Positions 42,294 to 50,402 of a stretch of 64,000 nt of DNA are shown in pieces. A program made the translations under genes and the position numbers. The notes beneath the pieces were generated by a model. That model was given only the letters and a program-made list of their open reading frames with translations. It was not told the DNA's origin and ran no database searches. The first letter of the stretch is position 1, and each line of letters starts with the position of its first letter. Origin of the DNA: Paenibacillus_V sp046244365 (GTDB lineage Bacteria > Bacillota > Bacilli > Paenibacillales > NBRC-103111); the NCBI RefSeq assembly GCF_046244365.1, contig NZ_CP176395.1, forward strand, positions 4,774,001 through 4,838,000, in the 5' to 3' direction.

Positions 42294-43106
42294 TTATTTT
42301 CCGCCCGCAAAGAATGCCGTAAGCTCCGATGAGATGATTTTGGTGTCGAGTTTTTTGGTATGGCCAAGTCCTTTTTTGCTTATCAATTGCGCGTTAGGGA
42401 GTACGTTAGCAAGTGCCTGTACACCATGACGAAGCGCAACCGGGCTCTCCGTGCCTTCGAGCACCAATGTTGGCATCGTGACTGTGCTCCATGTATCGGC
42501 AGGGAGCGGCTTTCCGTCCATAAATCCGGCCAACAATGCCGCATCGTATGGGAGTGTGTGAGCAACAGCCATGAGATTAGACCATACGCCAGGCATTAAA
42601 CGCATCAAGCCGACAATGAATGAAGGTGCCCCCATCCCCTGCGTCATAAAGTACTTGACGGCCTCTGCCCTTCGATTTGAGACAATGAGTTCGGTAACGT
42701 GCGTGACGAAATTCTTCGGCGGCTTGCGGTCCAAAGCTTCAACCACGAACGGAGGTTCATGCAGAGCCAATTTCGTGATGTTTGCCCCCCTAGCTGCCGC
42801 CTGAAGGGCAAGTACCGCTCCGGATGACAAACCCCATACGTACGCCGAGCCGCCGGCTTCATCGATCATCGCCTGAAGATCTTCAAACTCGCGCTCTATG
42901 GCATAAGGCTGCGTATCTTCGCTATCGCCGCGACCGCGGCGATCGTAGTTGTACACTGTGAAGTGCTGCGACAATTCATTCGCCAACTGCACCTGGCCGG
43001 GAAAATTACGATAACTGAATGCCCCTGCTACAAGGATGAGTGCCGGTCCTTGACCCTTTTTATCGTAGGCGATCTTGGTGCCGTCTTTTGATGGAATGGC
43101 GTACAT
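42294..43106 (-). CDS. Alpha/beta hydrolase
   Basis: 270 residues from MYAIPSKDGTKIAYDKKGQG at 43106, with AAAAGGAG upstream; the open frame extends further without a site. The oxyanion region VAGAFSYRN, YNYDRRGRGDSEDTQPYAIE and the nucleophile elbow WGLSSGAVLAL (Ser95) are typical. The C-terminal KKGLGHTKKL supplies the catalytic His. Resembles small bacterial hydrolases annotated as esterase or C-C hydrolase. Substrate unknown; single gene. Confidence 0.86.
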   Translation of the reverse strand: MYAIPSKDGTKIAYDKKGQGPALILVAGAFSYRNFPGQVQLANELSQHFTVYNYDRRGRGDSEDTQPYAIEREFEDLQAMIDEAGGSAYVWGLSSGAVLALQAAARGANITKLALHEPPFVVEALDRKPPKNFVTHVTELIVSNRRAEAVKYFMTQGMGAPSFIVGLMRLMPGVWSNLMAVAHTLPYDAALLAGFMDGKPLPADTWSTVTMPTLVLEGTESPVALRHGVQALANVLPNAQLISKKGLGHTKKLDTKIISSELTAFFAGGK

Positions 43107-43267
43107 GGTATTTCTCCTTTTGTTGTAATGGATTTGGTCTCTATAGAAGCGACGAATAGAAATCGAATGAATCGACATGATGCAAATATTTCTTTTCGCA
43201 GCAATCCCCTCACATGTAGAAGTATCCGAAGAGAGAAGGTGCCGGATCATTGATTTTAATCGAAAAA

Positions 43268-43297
43268 GAAGCTGCCGTACGTTTCCTCGGCAGCCTC
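43268..43297. terminator. Palindrome of the GGCTGCCGA family after SH3-repeat gene
   Basis: GCTGCCG at 43271-43277 and CGGCAGC at 43288-43294 form a 7-bp stem, with AAAAAG on the left giving a T-run on the minus strand. It begins 25 bases past the stop of the minus-strand SH3-repeat gene. Confidence 0.65.
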
Positions 43298-43321
43298 GGT
43301 AATTTTGGAGTGCGGATTTCC

Positions 43322-44656
43322 TTACTCCAAGCGCGAGATCAAAGTGTACAAATCTTGTGACCGGTCTTCGGCCGGTTTGAACGAAACGGTTTTCAGCCGA
43401 ACCTTCGCTCCGCCGATGTTGAAATCGGCACTGATCAAAATAAAGAAATGGCGCGATTCTCCGGCACCGACATGAAATAACGTCTTGGCAATTTCCTGTA
43501 CCTCGCCCTTGTCGTTGTATATTTCCAAGCGCAGCTCGATGTCGCTCTTGCTGAACGGCGTGTCGGTTGCGGCAAGCGTTCCTTCAAGCCCTACATGCAT
43601 CGGTCCGCCTGATTCGTAGACAGGAAAAGGGTTCGGCGAGACGCCGACCTGAACGCGATGACCGCTGTCCGTCATGTCAAGCTCCCTCTCGTCCTTGATG
43701 CGAATCCAGCCGTCACCCGCCCACGTACGCACATGGATCCAGTCGCCCGCCCGCTCGAAGCTGTCGACCTGCTGCGGAGCGACAGCCCCTATTGACGGCG
43801 CGAAGTCGAACGGATACGTATGGATCGACGTCATCCTCGTCAGCTCGAACGATTTGTTCTCCGGTACGATCTCGGCGGGCATATGCAGCTGCGGGTTTAC
43901 CCAAGCGGTGTCGCCCGACAGCATTTGCACATGATACCAGGTGGTATTGAAATGAGGGAAGGTCACCTTCTCAAAAGCTTGAATGGCCTGAGGCGCGATC
44001 ATCCCGCCGATCGTCAAATAGGAAAGCGTATGATTGAACATCCCGCCGGGGCCGGAATCAATCGCGTCCGTTACCCCGTCGAACAACAGCGTATAGGTGT
44101 TCAGGGTAACCGTTTCGTCGGTCTTTTGCACATTCGGCAAGTATCGGTCCGGAATAATCCACTTCTTTCCGAGCCATGTATCGATGCGGACCGCACGGTA
44201 CTGCCAATTCATCTGCTCGCCCGGATTGTATACGTAGGCGACGGCGTCCGCTTGAACCTTTTGCGGCGATATGCGGTAACGCGTCTTCGAAGGCTCGGAC
44301 GGGTAATCGTACAGAATCGTATCCTCGTACAGCTGCACGTCGAACGGCTCCGTCCTCTTGAGAGAGCCTTGATAATCGAAGCTCGGCGCAATCCATTTCG
44401 GACCGAGCCATGTATTTACGGAAAACCACTTGCGCCCGCCGGCTTCCTTCGTTTCAAGTACCTCCATCGTTTGCGGACCGATAGCACCCTCTTCAGCTGA
44501 TTGTTTGTTCGGCGCATTATACAGCGGCAAATCCTCCACAATGGTTACGTACGACGGAAGGGGCTCTGCGCCGGCAAGGCTTGCAGCGGATAAAGGCATC
44601 AGGGCACACAAGCCGCCTATGGCCAGCAATGCGGCATGACGGAACCTTTTAAACAT
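43322..44656 (-). CDS. Secreted protein with four SH3/GW-like repeats
   Basis: 444 residues from MFKRFRHAALLAIGGLCALM at 44656 (GGAGAGGAG upstream). A signal peptide ends near the AGAEP segment. Four SH3-like or GW-type modules follow, each ending in a Trp-rich strand: WFSVNTWLGPKWIAP, YRAVRIDTWLGKKWIIP, WYHVQMLSGDTAWVNP and WIHVRTWAGDGWIRI. The C-terminal ~110 residues form a beta-rich domain (VQVGVSPNPFPVYESGG, FHVGAGESRHFFILISADFN). GW modules often attach proteins to wall polymers. Function likely structural or wall-related; no catalytic domain seen. Confidence 0.8.
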   Translation of the reverse strand: MFKRFRHAALLAIGGLCALMPLSAASLAGAEPLPSYVTIVEDLPLYNAPNKQSAEEGAIGPQTMEVLETKEAGGRKWFSVNTWLGPKWIAPSFDYQGSLKRTEPFDVQLYEDTILYDYPSEPSKTRYRISPQKVQADAVAYVYNPGEQMNWQYRAVRIDTWLGKKWIIPDRYLPNVQKTDETVTLNTYTLLFDGVTDAIDSGPGGMFNHTLSYLTIGGMIAPQAIQAFEKVTFPHFNTTWYHVQMLSGDTAWVNPQLHMPAEIVPENKSFELTRMTSIHTYPFDFAPSIGAVAPQQVDSFERAGDWIHVRTWAGDGWIRIKDERELDMTDSGHRVQVGVSPNPFPVYESGGPMHVGLEGTLAATDTPFSKSDIELRLEIYNDKGEVQEIAKTLFHVGAGESRHFFILISADFNIGGAKVRLKTVSFKPAEDRSQDLYTLISRLE

Positions 44657-44816
44657 CGGCAATCTCCTCTCCACGAATGCATTCACTCCTCCTTTAACGC
44701 TCTACGCCTTCCAAAAGTTTCTCCCTAGCCCTTGAATTTCCTCTATTGACCCTAACACTAATGGCAGGGATTAAACTGGAATCGAAAGCAATATTCCAAA
44801 AAGGTGGGAGACAAGA

Positions 44817-45443
44817 TTGAGAAAGGTTTTATTCGTAAAGGCAAATAATCGTCCGGCTGAACAAGCAGTGAGCGTTAAATTGTATGAAGCTTTTTTGAAA
44901 AGTTATACGGGTTCCCATCCTGAAGATCAGGTGACAGAGCTTGATTTATTTCAAGCGCACTTGCCTTACTTGGATGCCGCTATGATTAACGGTGCATTCA
45001 AATTCAGTCAAGGCATGCCTCTCACTCCGGAAGAAAAGCAGGCAACCGATACGGCAACCCGCTACCTGGATCAATTTATGGACTCAGACAAGATCGTCTT
45101 CGGTTTTCCGCTTTGGAATCTTGGCGTTCCTGCAGTCTTGCATACGTATATCGATTATTTGAATCGTGCTGGAACTACCTTTACCTATACACCTGAAGGC
45201 CCAGTAGGATTGGCATCAGGTAAAAAGGTGGCGTTATTAAATGCTCGCGGAGGTTACTATTCCGAAGGAGAGGCAGCTTTATCAGAAATGGCGGTCAATT
45301 TTGTAGTAAGGAATATGCATCTATTCGGTATTCGAGATATAACGAAGGTCATTGCCGAAGGACATAACAAGTCTCCGAATCTTAGAAAAACAATAATCGA
45401 AGATGCCATTCAACGGGCTGCCGAAACGGCGAAAACGTTTTAA
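44817..45443 (+). CDS. azoR: FMN-dependent NADH-azoreductase
   Basis: 208 residues, TTG start at 44817 behind AAGGTGGGAG. AzoR pattern: VLFVKANNRPAEQAVSVKLY, the FMN-binding GFPLWNLGVPAVLHTYIDYL and VGLASGKKVALLNARGGYYS. The flavodoxin-like dimeric enzyme reduces azo and quinone compounds with NADH and protects against thiol or quinone stress. Single gene; promoter lies in the 130-base gap upstream. Confidence 0.9.
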   Translation: MRKVLFVKANNRPAEQAVSVKLYEAFLKSYTGSHPEDQVTELDLFQAHLPYLDAAMINGAFKFSQGMPLTPEEKQATDTATRYLDQFMDSDKIVFGFPLWNLGVPAVLHTYIDYLNRAGTTFTYTPEGPVGLASGKKVALLNARGGYYSEGEAALSEMAVNFVVRNMHLFGIRDITKVIAEGHNKSPNLRKTIIEDAIQRAAETAKTF

Positions 45444-45482
45444 AAAATGATTGCAAAAGCACCTTCGACGGATGGAGGGTAC

Positions 45483-46040
45483 TCATAAAGTTTGAGCAAT
45501 ACGGACAATGTTTTGAGTAACGGACTGAACGTCATCATCGGTAGTAATTGTAAAAAAATGGTCAGCTTCGCCTTCTGCCGGTGCCGTTACGTCGCCTTTA
45601 TGAGACTCCGCCTGTTGGCGAATAAGGACTTCCTCAAAAGTAGAAGCACTCCTAAATACCGTTTTGCTGCGCTGACTTTTAGCAATTCGAGCTTGAAGAA
45701 TATAATCCGGGATATCAAAATTGACTAAAATACGGATAAAGCCTTTGTCATGAAAGTGGTCAAGCAGATCCAAACGACTCTGACGAGCGCGATTTGAGTT
45801 GCAAAGTATGAGATGATACGGGGTCTGATGAACCGCATAATCTACGATGGTTTGCGTAATGGCGTACTTGATCGTATTCGGTCCTTGTTTAGGTAACAAG
45901 GTTTTGTAATAGGTATTGATGAATTCAGCATGGTTATCTTGATCGATTACAATTGAATTAGATAACTGTTGTTCTAAACCTTTTGCAAATGTTGTTTTCC
46001 CGCTATGGGTTTTACCGACTGTAATGATCACTAACCTTTT
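45483..46040 (-). CDS. Small P-loop kinase-like ATPase
   Basis: 185 residues from MKRLVIITVGKTHSGKTTFA at 46040 with GGAGTG upstream. Walker A is GKTHSGKTT (10-18). The next strand IVIDQDNHAEFINTYYKTLL and LILCNSNRARQSRLDLLDHF resemble AAA_33 or zeta-toxin-like kinases, with a lid region SQRSKTVFRSASTFEE. Probably phosphorylates a small metabolite. Separated by about 20 bases from the alpha/beta hydrolase upstream, so the two may be co-transcribed. Confidence 0.78.
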   Translation of the reverse strand, partial: KRLVIITVGKTHSGKTTFAKGLEQQLSNSIVIDQDNHAEFINTYYKTLLPKQGPNTIKYAITQTIVDYAVHQTPYHLILCNSNRARQSRLDLLDHFHDKGFIRILVNFDIPDYILQARIAKSQRSKTVFRSASTFEEVLIRQQAESHKGDVTAPAEGEADHFFTITTDDDVQSVTQNIVRIAQTL

Positions 46041-46061
46041 CATCCGCGCACACTCCATTCG

Positions 46062-46919
46062 TCATTCCGGTTTTAGCCAATTCGCAGTATGTGCATAAGC
46101 AATCGGGTTTGCCAGCAGTCCGTCATGGTTCGCTCCAGGGACGATGTGAACTTGTGCTTTGGTATACGTCCCAAGCAATCCTTCATAGCGATCTGCATAA
46201 AAGACCTCGTCCTCCGCTCCGACAAGTACAAGAGTCGGCTTTGTCAGCTTTGACAGATCACGCTTGTACTTCATCGGCGAGCGGGACATCAGCAGTCGAA
46301 AGCTGAGCTTGGAAGCCATCCCTTCATGCAACTCCTCGGGACGCTTGTAGAACTCCATGGCGGGGAGCCTGTGCAAGCCTCTGATTCCTATCGAATCCAG
46401 CATGCTGAGGAGGATCACCGCCCCCATACGCAGCTTGCGATGCCCATCCGCCGGGCGCTCAGTCGGGTTCCCCGGACCTAAGTGCGGTGCTAGCAGCAAG
46501 TACGAGTCGACGCAGTCGGCATATCGGCTCCCGGCAAAGCGTATGGCCGTTCCGCCACCTGCCGAGTGACCGGCCATTACGACTTGTCTAACGTGAATGA
46601 ACTCGGTTTTAATATGCCGGATCAGATCCGCAAGATCATCCTCCAGCTGGCCGATATAGTCAATGTCGCCGAGTTTGGCGGCTTTTGGTCCATAGCCTCG
46701 AAGGTCAGGAGTGAAAACGTGGGCGAGCCCAGCTGATGAAACCTTTTCCGAGTAGGAGAATAGGTATTTGCTGTCTTCGGATATTCCATGAATAAGAATA
46801 ATCGCCGTCGAAGTTTTAGCAGCGCTCGGATAGTATCGATAGTAAAGTTTATCCCCGTTGCGGGTCATGTATGGATGCAGCTCGGGTACGGGATACTGAG
46901 AAGGATTGACGTAAACCAG
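46062..46919 (-). CDS. Alpha/beta hydrolase (lysophospholipase-like), probable non-ATG start
   Basis: The core enzyme reads from ATG at 46868, but family-like sequence (YPVPELHPYMTRNGDKLYYR) extends upstream, and the only strong ribosome site, AGGAGGAG at 46933-46926, points to a CTG at 46919. The resulting protein is about 285 residues. Catalytic elements: IILIHGISEDSKYLFSYSEK, DLRGYGPKAAKL, nucleophile MAGHSAGGGTAIRFAG and the late PGANHDGLLANPIAY His. Likely esterase or monoacylglycerol lipase-like. The start codon is unusual; the ATG-only form lacks a ribosome site. Confidence 0.8.
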   Translation of the reverse strand: MVYVNPSQYPVPELHPYMTRNGDKLYYRYYPSAAKTSTAIILIHGISEDSKYLFSYSEKVSSAGLAHVFTPDLRGYGPKAAKLGDIDYIGQLEDDLADLIRHIKTEFIHVRQVVMAGHSAGGGTAIRFAGSRYADCVDSYLLLAPHLGPGNPTERPADGHRKLRMGAVILLSMLDSIGIRGLHRLPAMEFYKRPEELHEGMASKLSFRLLMSRSPMKYKRDLSKLTKPTLVLVGAEDEVFYADRYEGLLGTYTKAQVHIVPGANHDGLLANPIAYAHTANWLKPE

Positions 46920-47065
46920 ATGGATCTCCTCCTAAATTCTTATGATGCACGGACTAGAGGGGCTAAAGGTAACCTACTTCCTACTAATTCGACATGGTGT
47001 ACGCCTCGTTTACTTATCGGTGTTGAACGGGTACAGCTTGCCTTTATGCTATCTGGAATAATTTC

Positions 47066-47845
47066 TTAATGGATACGAATATCGCCAACGGAGTACAGTG
47101 CGGCTTGACCGCTTATTTTTACCCGTTCACCCGAGAGTTTGCAAAATAATGTACCGCCGCGTTTAGAAACTTGTCTTGCTGTCATTTCGCGTTTATTCAG
47201 ACGCCCTGCCCAGTAAGGGATGAAATTGCAATGCGCCGAACCGCATACGGGATCCTCATTTACATTTATTTTTGGAAAGAAGCTACGGGAAACGAAATCA
47301 TACTGTTCGCTTTTAGCAGTAACCAATACGCCTAATCCGTCCGGCAAAGAAGACAGCTTGGTAAAATCAGGGTCAAGATGGATAACATCCGATTCCGATT
47401 CGAGTACAAACATTAAATCGCGACCCAGATAAGTTTCTTTGGGCTTCACACCAAGAGCATCGACCATTTGATCGGTTAGCGGATGTACTTCCGGCATTCT
47501 GCTGGGGAAATCCATTTCGTACAAATCCCCCTTTTTGACAACGATCAATTCTCCGCTGAGGGTTTGAAACCGGATGCTTTTCATAGCTTTCTCATAAAAA
47601 GTGGATATCACGTAAGCTGTTGCTAAAGTTGCATGTCCGCATAAGTCTATTTCGTTGCCTGGCGTAAACCATCTTAGTCGGTAAGAATCGCCTTCTTTAA
47701 CGGCAAAGGCCGTTTCGGAGAGATTATTCTCTATGGCAATCTTTTGCATGATATCATCCGAAAGCCATTCATTCATGATGCAGACACCCGCAGGGTTACC
47801 TTCAAAAACCTTACTCGCAAACGCATCAACCACATAATATTTCAT
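47066..47845 (-). CDS. PhzF family isomerase/epimerase-like protein
   Basis: 259 residues. Starts MKYYVVDAFASKVFEGNPAG with the catalytic Glu44 in NNLSETAFAVK. GNEIDLCGHATLATAYVIS and the second-half mirror VNEDPVCGSAHCNFIPYWAG mark the two pseudo-symmetric halves. PhzF-type enzymes isomerise or epimerise small hydroxylated or amino compounds; the substrate is not evident and no phenazine genes are near. Full length. Confidence 0.9.
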   Translation of the reverse strand: MKYYVVDAFASKVFEGNPAGVCIMNEWLSDDIMQKIAIENNLSETAFAVKEGDSYRLRWFTPGNEIDLCGHATLATAYVISTFYEKAMKSIRFQTLSGELIVVKKGDLYEMDFPSRMPEVHPLTDQMVDALGVKPKETYLGRDLMFVLESESDVIHLDPDFTKLSSLPDGLGVLVTAKSEQYDFVSRSFFPKINVNEDPVCGSAHCNFIPYWAGRLNKREMTARQVSKRGGTLFCKLSGERVKISGQAALYSVGDIRIH

Positions 47846-47942
47846 GGGTAACCGCCTTCCTTAATGATCGTTCCGGTTTCATTTTAGCAACGATGATTGT
47901 ATGACTCAATCGGATTATTGTGTGCCATACAATAAACCGTAT

Positions 47943-48837
47943 TTAATATAAGGAAGGCAACTCATCATCTTCTGTTTGTAACAATGTACGGATAATGGTA
48001 AGAGCTTCATGTAATTTCGAGGAATTACCCGGTGCCGTAATAGCTATTCTTACGGCGCTTTGTGGCGCCGCCGTTCCCACTGCGAAACGTTCCGATCCAT
48101 ACACTTGTACGCCCGCTTGGTATGCACGCCATTCAAAATCTTTCCCTGTCATCCTATCCGGGAGAATTAACCACCTAAACATGCACTCCGGTGCGCCTTT
48201 ACTATCGTATTCACCAAGATACATGCTTACGATTGCATGCTGCTCTCTTGAATAAAGACGACGTTTTTCTAAAATAGTGTCCGCAACTCCGTCCGTGATG
48301 ATTCTTGCAGCGAGCTCCGCCATCATAGGTGGCACCGATATATTGATATTATATATTGCAGCCGTTACTTTCTTCTTAAATGCCTCAGGCGTAACTACAT
48401 AGGCAAGCCTTAAACCCGGCGATATCACTTTGGAAACACTGGAAATATAAATGACCTTATCAGGGGCAAAGGAAACGATAGGAGCCAAAGGCACTTCATG
48501 AAGCAGGCTATGGATTGCATCTTCGATAACAAGCAAGCCTTCTTTTTCGGCCACATCCGCAATCATTTTCCTTGTACCGACAGACATGGTATGCGTAGTT
48601 GGATTATGAAAGTCGGGAATGAGATACAGCCCTTTTATCTTTTCGTTTTTGCATGCATACAACAGCCCGTCCTGCGATATTTCATTATTCTCTTGCTGGA
48701 TTGCCACTAACTGAATACCCAGCATTGCGGCTGCCGTCTTAATTCCGGGATATGTGACAGGGTCTGTCCCCATTTTATCACCGGGCTTAAACAATCCGGC
48801 AAGGATAGCCGTTATAGCGTTTTGTCCGCCGCTCGAA
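47943..48837 (-). pseudogene. PLP-dependent aminotransferase (MocR-type) lacking its N-terminus
   Basis: About 297 open codons beginning directly at the NUDIX stop with SSGGQNAITAILAGLFKPGD. It covers most of a fold-type I aminotransferase: GLYLIPDFHNPTTHTMSVGT, LLVIEDAIHSLLHEVP, the PLP Lys in YISSVSKVISPGLRLAYVV and the C-terminal SAVRIAITAPGNSS. The missing N-terminal ~100-180 residues (and GntR head, if it was MocR) should lie upstream, where the NUDIX gene now sits. The Met at 48794 is unlikely to be a real start. A 5' deletion joined it to the NUDIX gene. Confidence 0.7.
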
Positions 48838-49362
48838 TTATCCCATTCCTTTTAATAGGCTAACCGCTTTTTCAAGTATGCTCTTATCTCGCAATATCAT
48901 GAATGCAGTTGAATAATGATTGCAATTTATCAATGAATCATTCATCAATTCTAATGCTTGATCAAGTGACATCCATTTCACCACCAACCCTAGCTGCAGC
49001 TCGTTTTCACTAAGCTTTGCATCGTTGGCTTTATGGTTTGATTTTGCTATGAAACAATAGGAGAGCTGCATAAAATCATTCTTTTTCTTATGTTCTTCAA
49101 CATATCCCAGCACATGAGTAATTTCCGCTTCATAGCCGGTTTCCTCCATAATTTCACGTAAAAATGCTTCCTCCATGGTTTCGTTCTCTTCCACCCCTCC
49201 GCCAGGTAACTTATAGAGGTTGGATTTTGACATATACATCATGGCAACGTTCAACCTGCTATCGACTAAAACGCCTCTTGATCCGCAGCGAGAAACCGTG
49301 TCCAACAATTCCGGGTCACCGCCCAGAACATCATGATCCGTTATTCTTTTAAGCAATTGCAT
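48838..49362 (-). CDS. NUDIX hydrolase
   Basis: 174 residues, ATG at 49362. The Nudix box spans residues 54-77: GGGVEENETMEEAFLREIME followed by ETGY, matching GX5EX7REUXEEXGU. Flanking strands VLVDSRLNVAMMYMSKSNLY and THVLGYVEEHKKKNDFMQ are typical of ADP-ribose or nucleotide diphosphate hydrolases. Substrate open. The stop codon TAA lies exactly at the join with the truncated aminotransferase, so the last residues of this protein could also have been altered. Confidence 0.88.
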   Translation of the reverse strand: MQLLKRITDHDVLGGDPELLDTVSRCGSRGVLVDSRLNVAMMYMSKSNLYKLPGGGVEENETMEEAFLREIMEETGYEAEITHVLGYVEEHKKKNDFMQLSYCFIAKSNHKANDAKLSENELQLGLVVKWMSLDQALELMNDSLINCNHYSTAFMILRDKSILEKAVSLLKGMG

Positions 49363-49678
49363 TGGATTGCACCCCGTCTTAAAAATAGATGAAACCTTCG
49401 TTACCGGTTAGCGACAGCACTCCGCCATAAGTTTGTTCATAGTGGAGCTAAATCATATGGCAGCTTCGCTCTTTTTGCGCGCTCAATTGTTCATAGAATT
49501 GACTTTCGCATAGTCATACGTACATTATATCTTACCATTCGATAACGCTACTTTTTTCTTGATCGAGTACCGATCTTGGATTTGTTAAGAATCATTCCGG
49601 AACGATTTGGGCATGTTAAGTATGGAGTTGCGCTTGCACGTAACTCGCTCAAATCACTAATAAATGGAGGGAAAAGGA
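49363..49678. other. Divergent gap upstream of NUDIX and glycine-zipper genes
   Basis: About 315 bases. Contains promoters for both flanking genes; no repeat-family member, palindrome over 8 bp or ORF with a ribosome site was found. Confidence 0.35.
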
Positions 49679-49918
49679 ATGGCTAAAAACAACGACCGCA
49701 ATCGGAACGCGGATTCTGATCGTTTCTCGAATAACAATGCGGGCATTGATGCTGGAGAAGCTGTTGGAACCGCGGGTGGAGGTGCCGTAGGGGCTGTAGT
49801 AGGGTCCGCCTTGGGGCCTGTCGGTACGGTTGTAGGCGGCATCGTAGGCGCAGCGATAGGAAACAAGGTGGGCGAGGGTGCTGAAGATAACGACGGCGCC
49901 ACGGACCGCACAGAATAA
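49679..49918 (+). CDS. Glycine-zipper small membrane-associated protein
   Basis: 79 residues from MAKNNDRNRNADSDRFSNNN at 49679, with ATGGAGGG 10 bases upstream. After a polar Asn/Asp/Arg-rich head comes a glycine-zipper hairpin, GGGAVGAVVGSALGPVGTVV followed by GGIVGAAIGNKVGEG, then an acidic tail. Gly residues spaced every four positions let two helices pack in the membrane. Similar Bacillus and Paenibacillus proteins are uncharacterised and may be spore- or stress-related. A G/C-rich hairpin follows near 49935. Confidence 0.75.
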   Translation: MAKNNDRNRNADSDRFSNNNAGIDAGEAVGTAGGGAVGAVVGSALGPVGTVVGGIVGAAIGNKVGEGAEDNDGATDRTE

Positions 49919-50402
49919 CATCTGGTACAACTGGGTGCGGGTAACCCCCGCTCCCTTACTTTACAAAAGTCTACGCTGCCATCTTGGAGCAGTCGGATAC
50001 TTATCGATGGCGAGCAGCCTCCGTTTATCCCCAGACAACTATTTTAACTTACCAGACTCATCGGCATATTCCCGCAGAATCCAAGCGCATGGACCTCAAA
50101 TGAAAAGTGTCCGATCACACATGTTGGGCCAAGTGCTCTCTCCTCACTTGTGACAATTATAAATACAAGTCGATTCTAACAAACAAATCCGATCCATTAT
50201 TATTATAGTTTCGCTTAAACAAATCTGCACGTTCACGGGAAAGACTGCCGATCGAAGAACACCGGCAGCCCTTATGACTAGATTGATTTCTACGTTGTTC
50301 TTCGTTGTCGTATCGTTCCGGTCCGGTCCCCTGTTTCGGTGAAAGCCAGGGTTACGATTACTCGCACTGTGTGTGTCCTGTTCCGTACGGTTCCTATACC
50401 CG
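49919..50402. other. Gap with a terminator-like hairpin and a palindromic repeat
   Basis: About 480 bases. GGGTGCGGGT-AACCCCCGCTCCC near 49935 can fold as a terminator for the glycine-zipper gene. The repeat-family palindrome lies at 50243-50270. An Arg-rich minus-strand frame here has no ribosome site and looks spurious. No gene supported. Confidence 0.45.
50243..50270. repeat. Degenerate palindrome of the GGCTGCCGA family
   Basis: CTGCCG at 50245-50250 and CGGCAG at 50263-50268, with the family sequence CTGCCGATCG intact on the left. The 6-bp core stem is weaker than other copies. Confidence 0.5.

Noticed and set aside
49657..49911. Antisense reading frame across the glycine-zipper gene, rich in Pro/Thr/Ala
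   Set aside because: It is the mirror of the Gly/Ala/Val-coding repeats on the plus strand; it has no ribosome site, while the plus-strand gene has one and a sensible protein.
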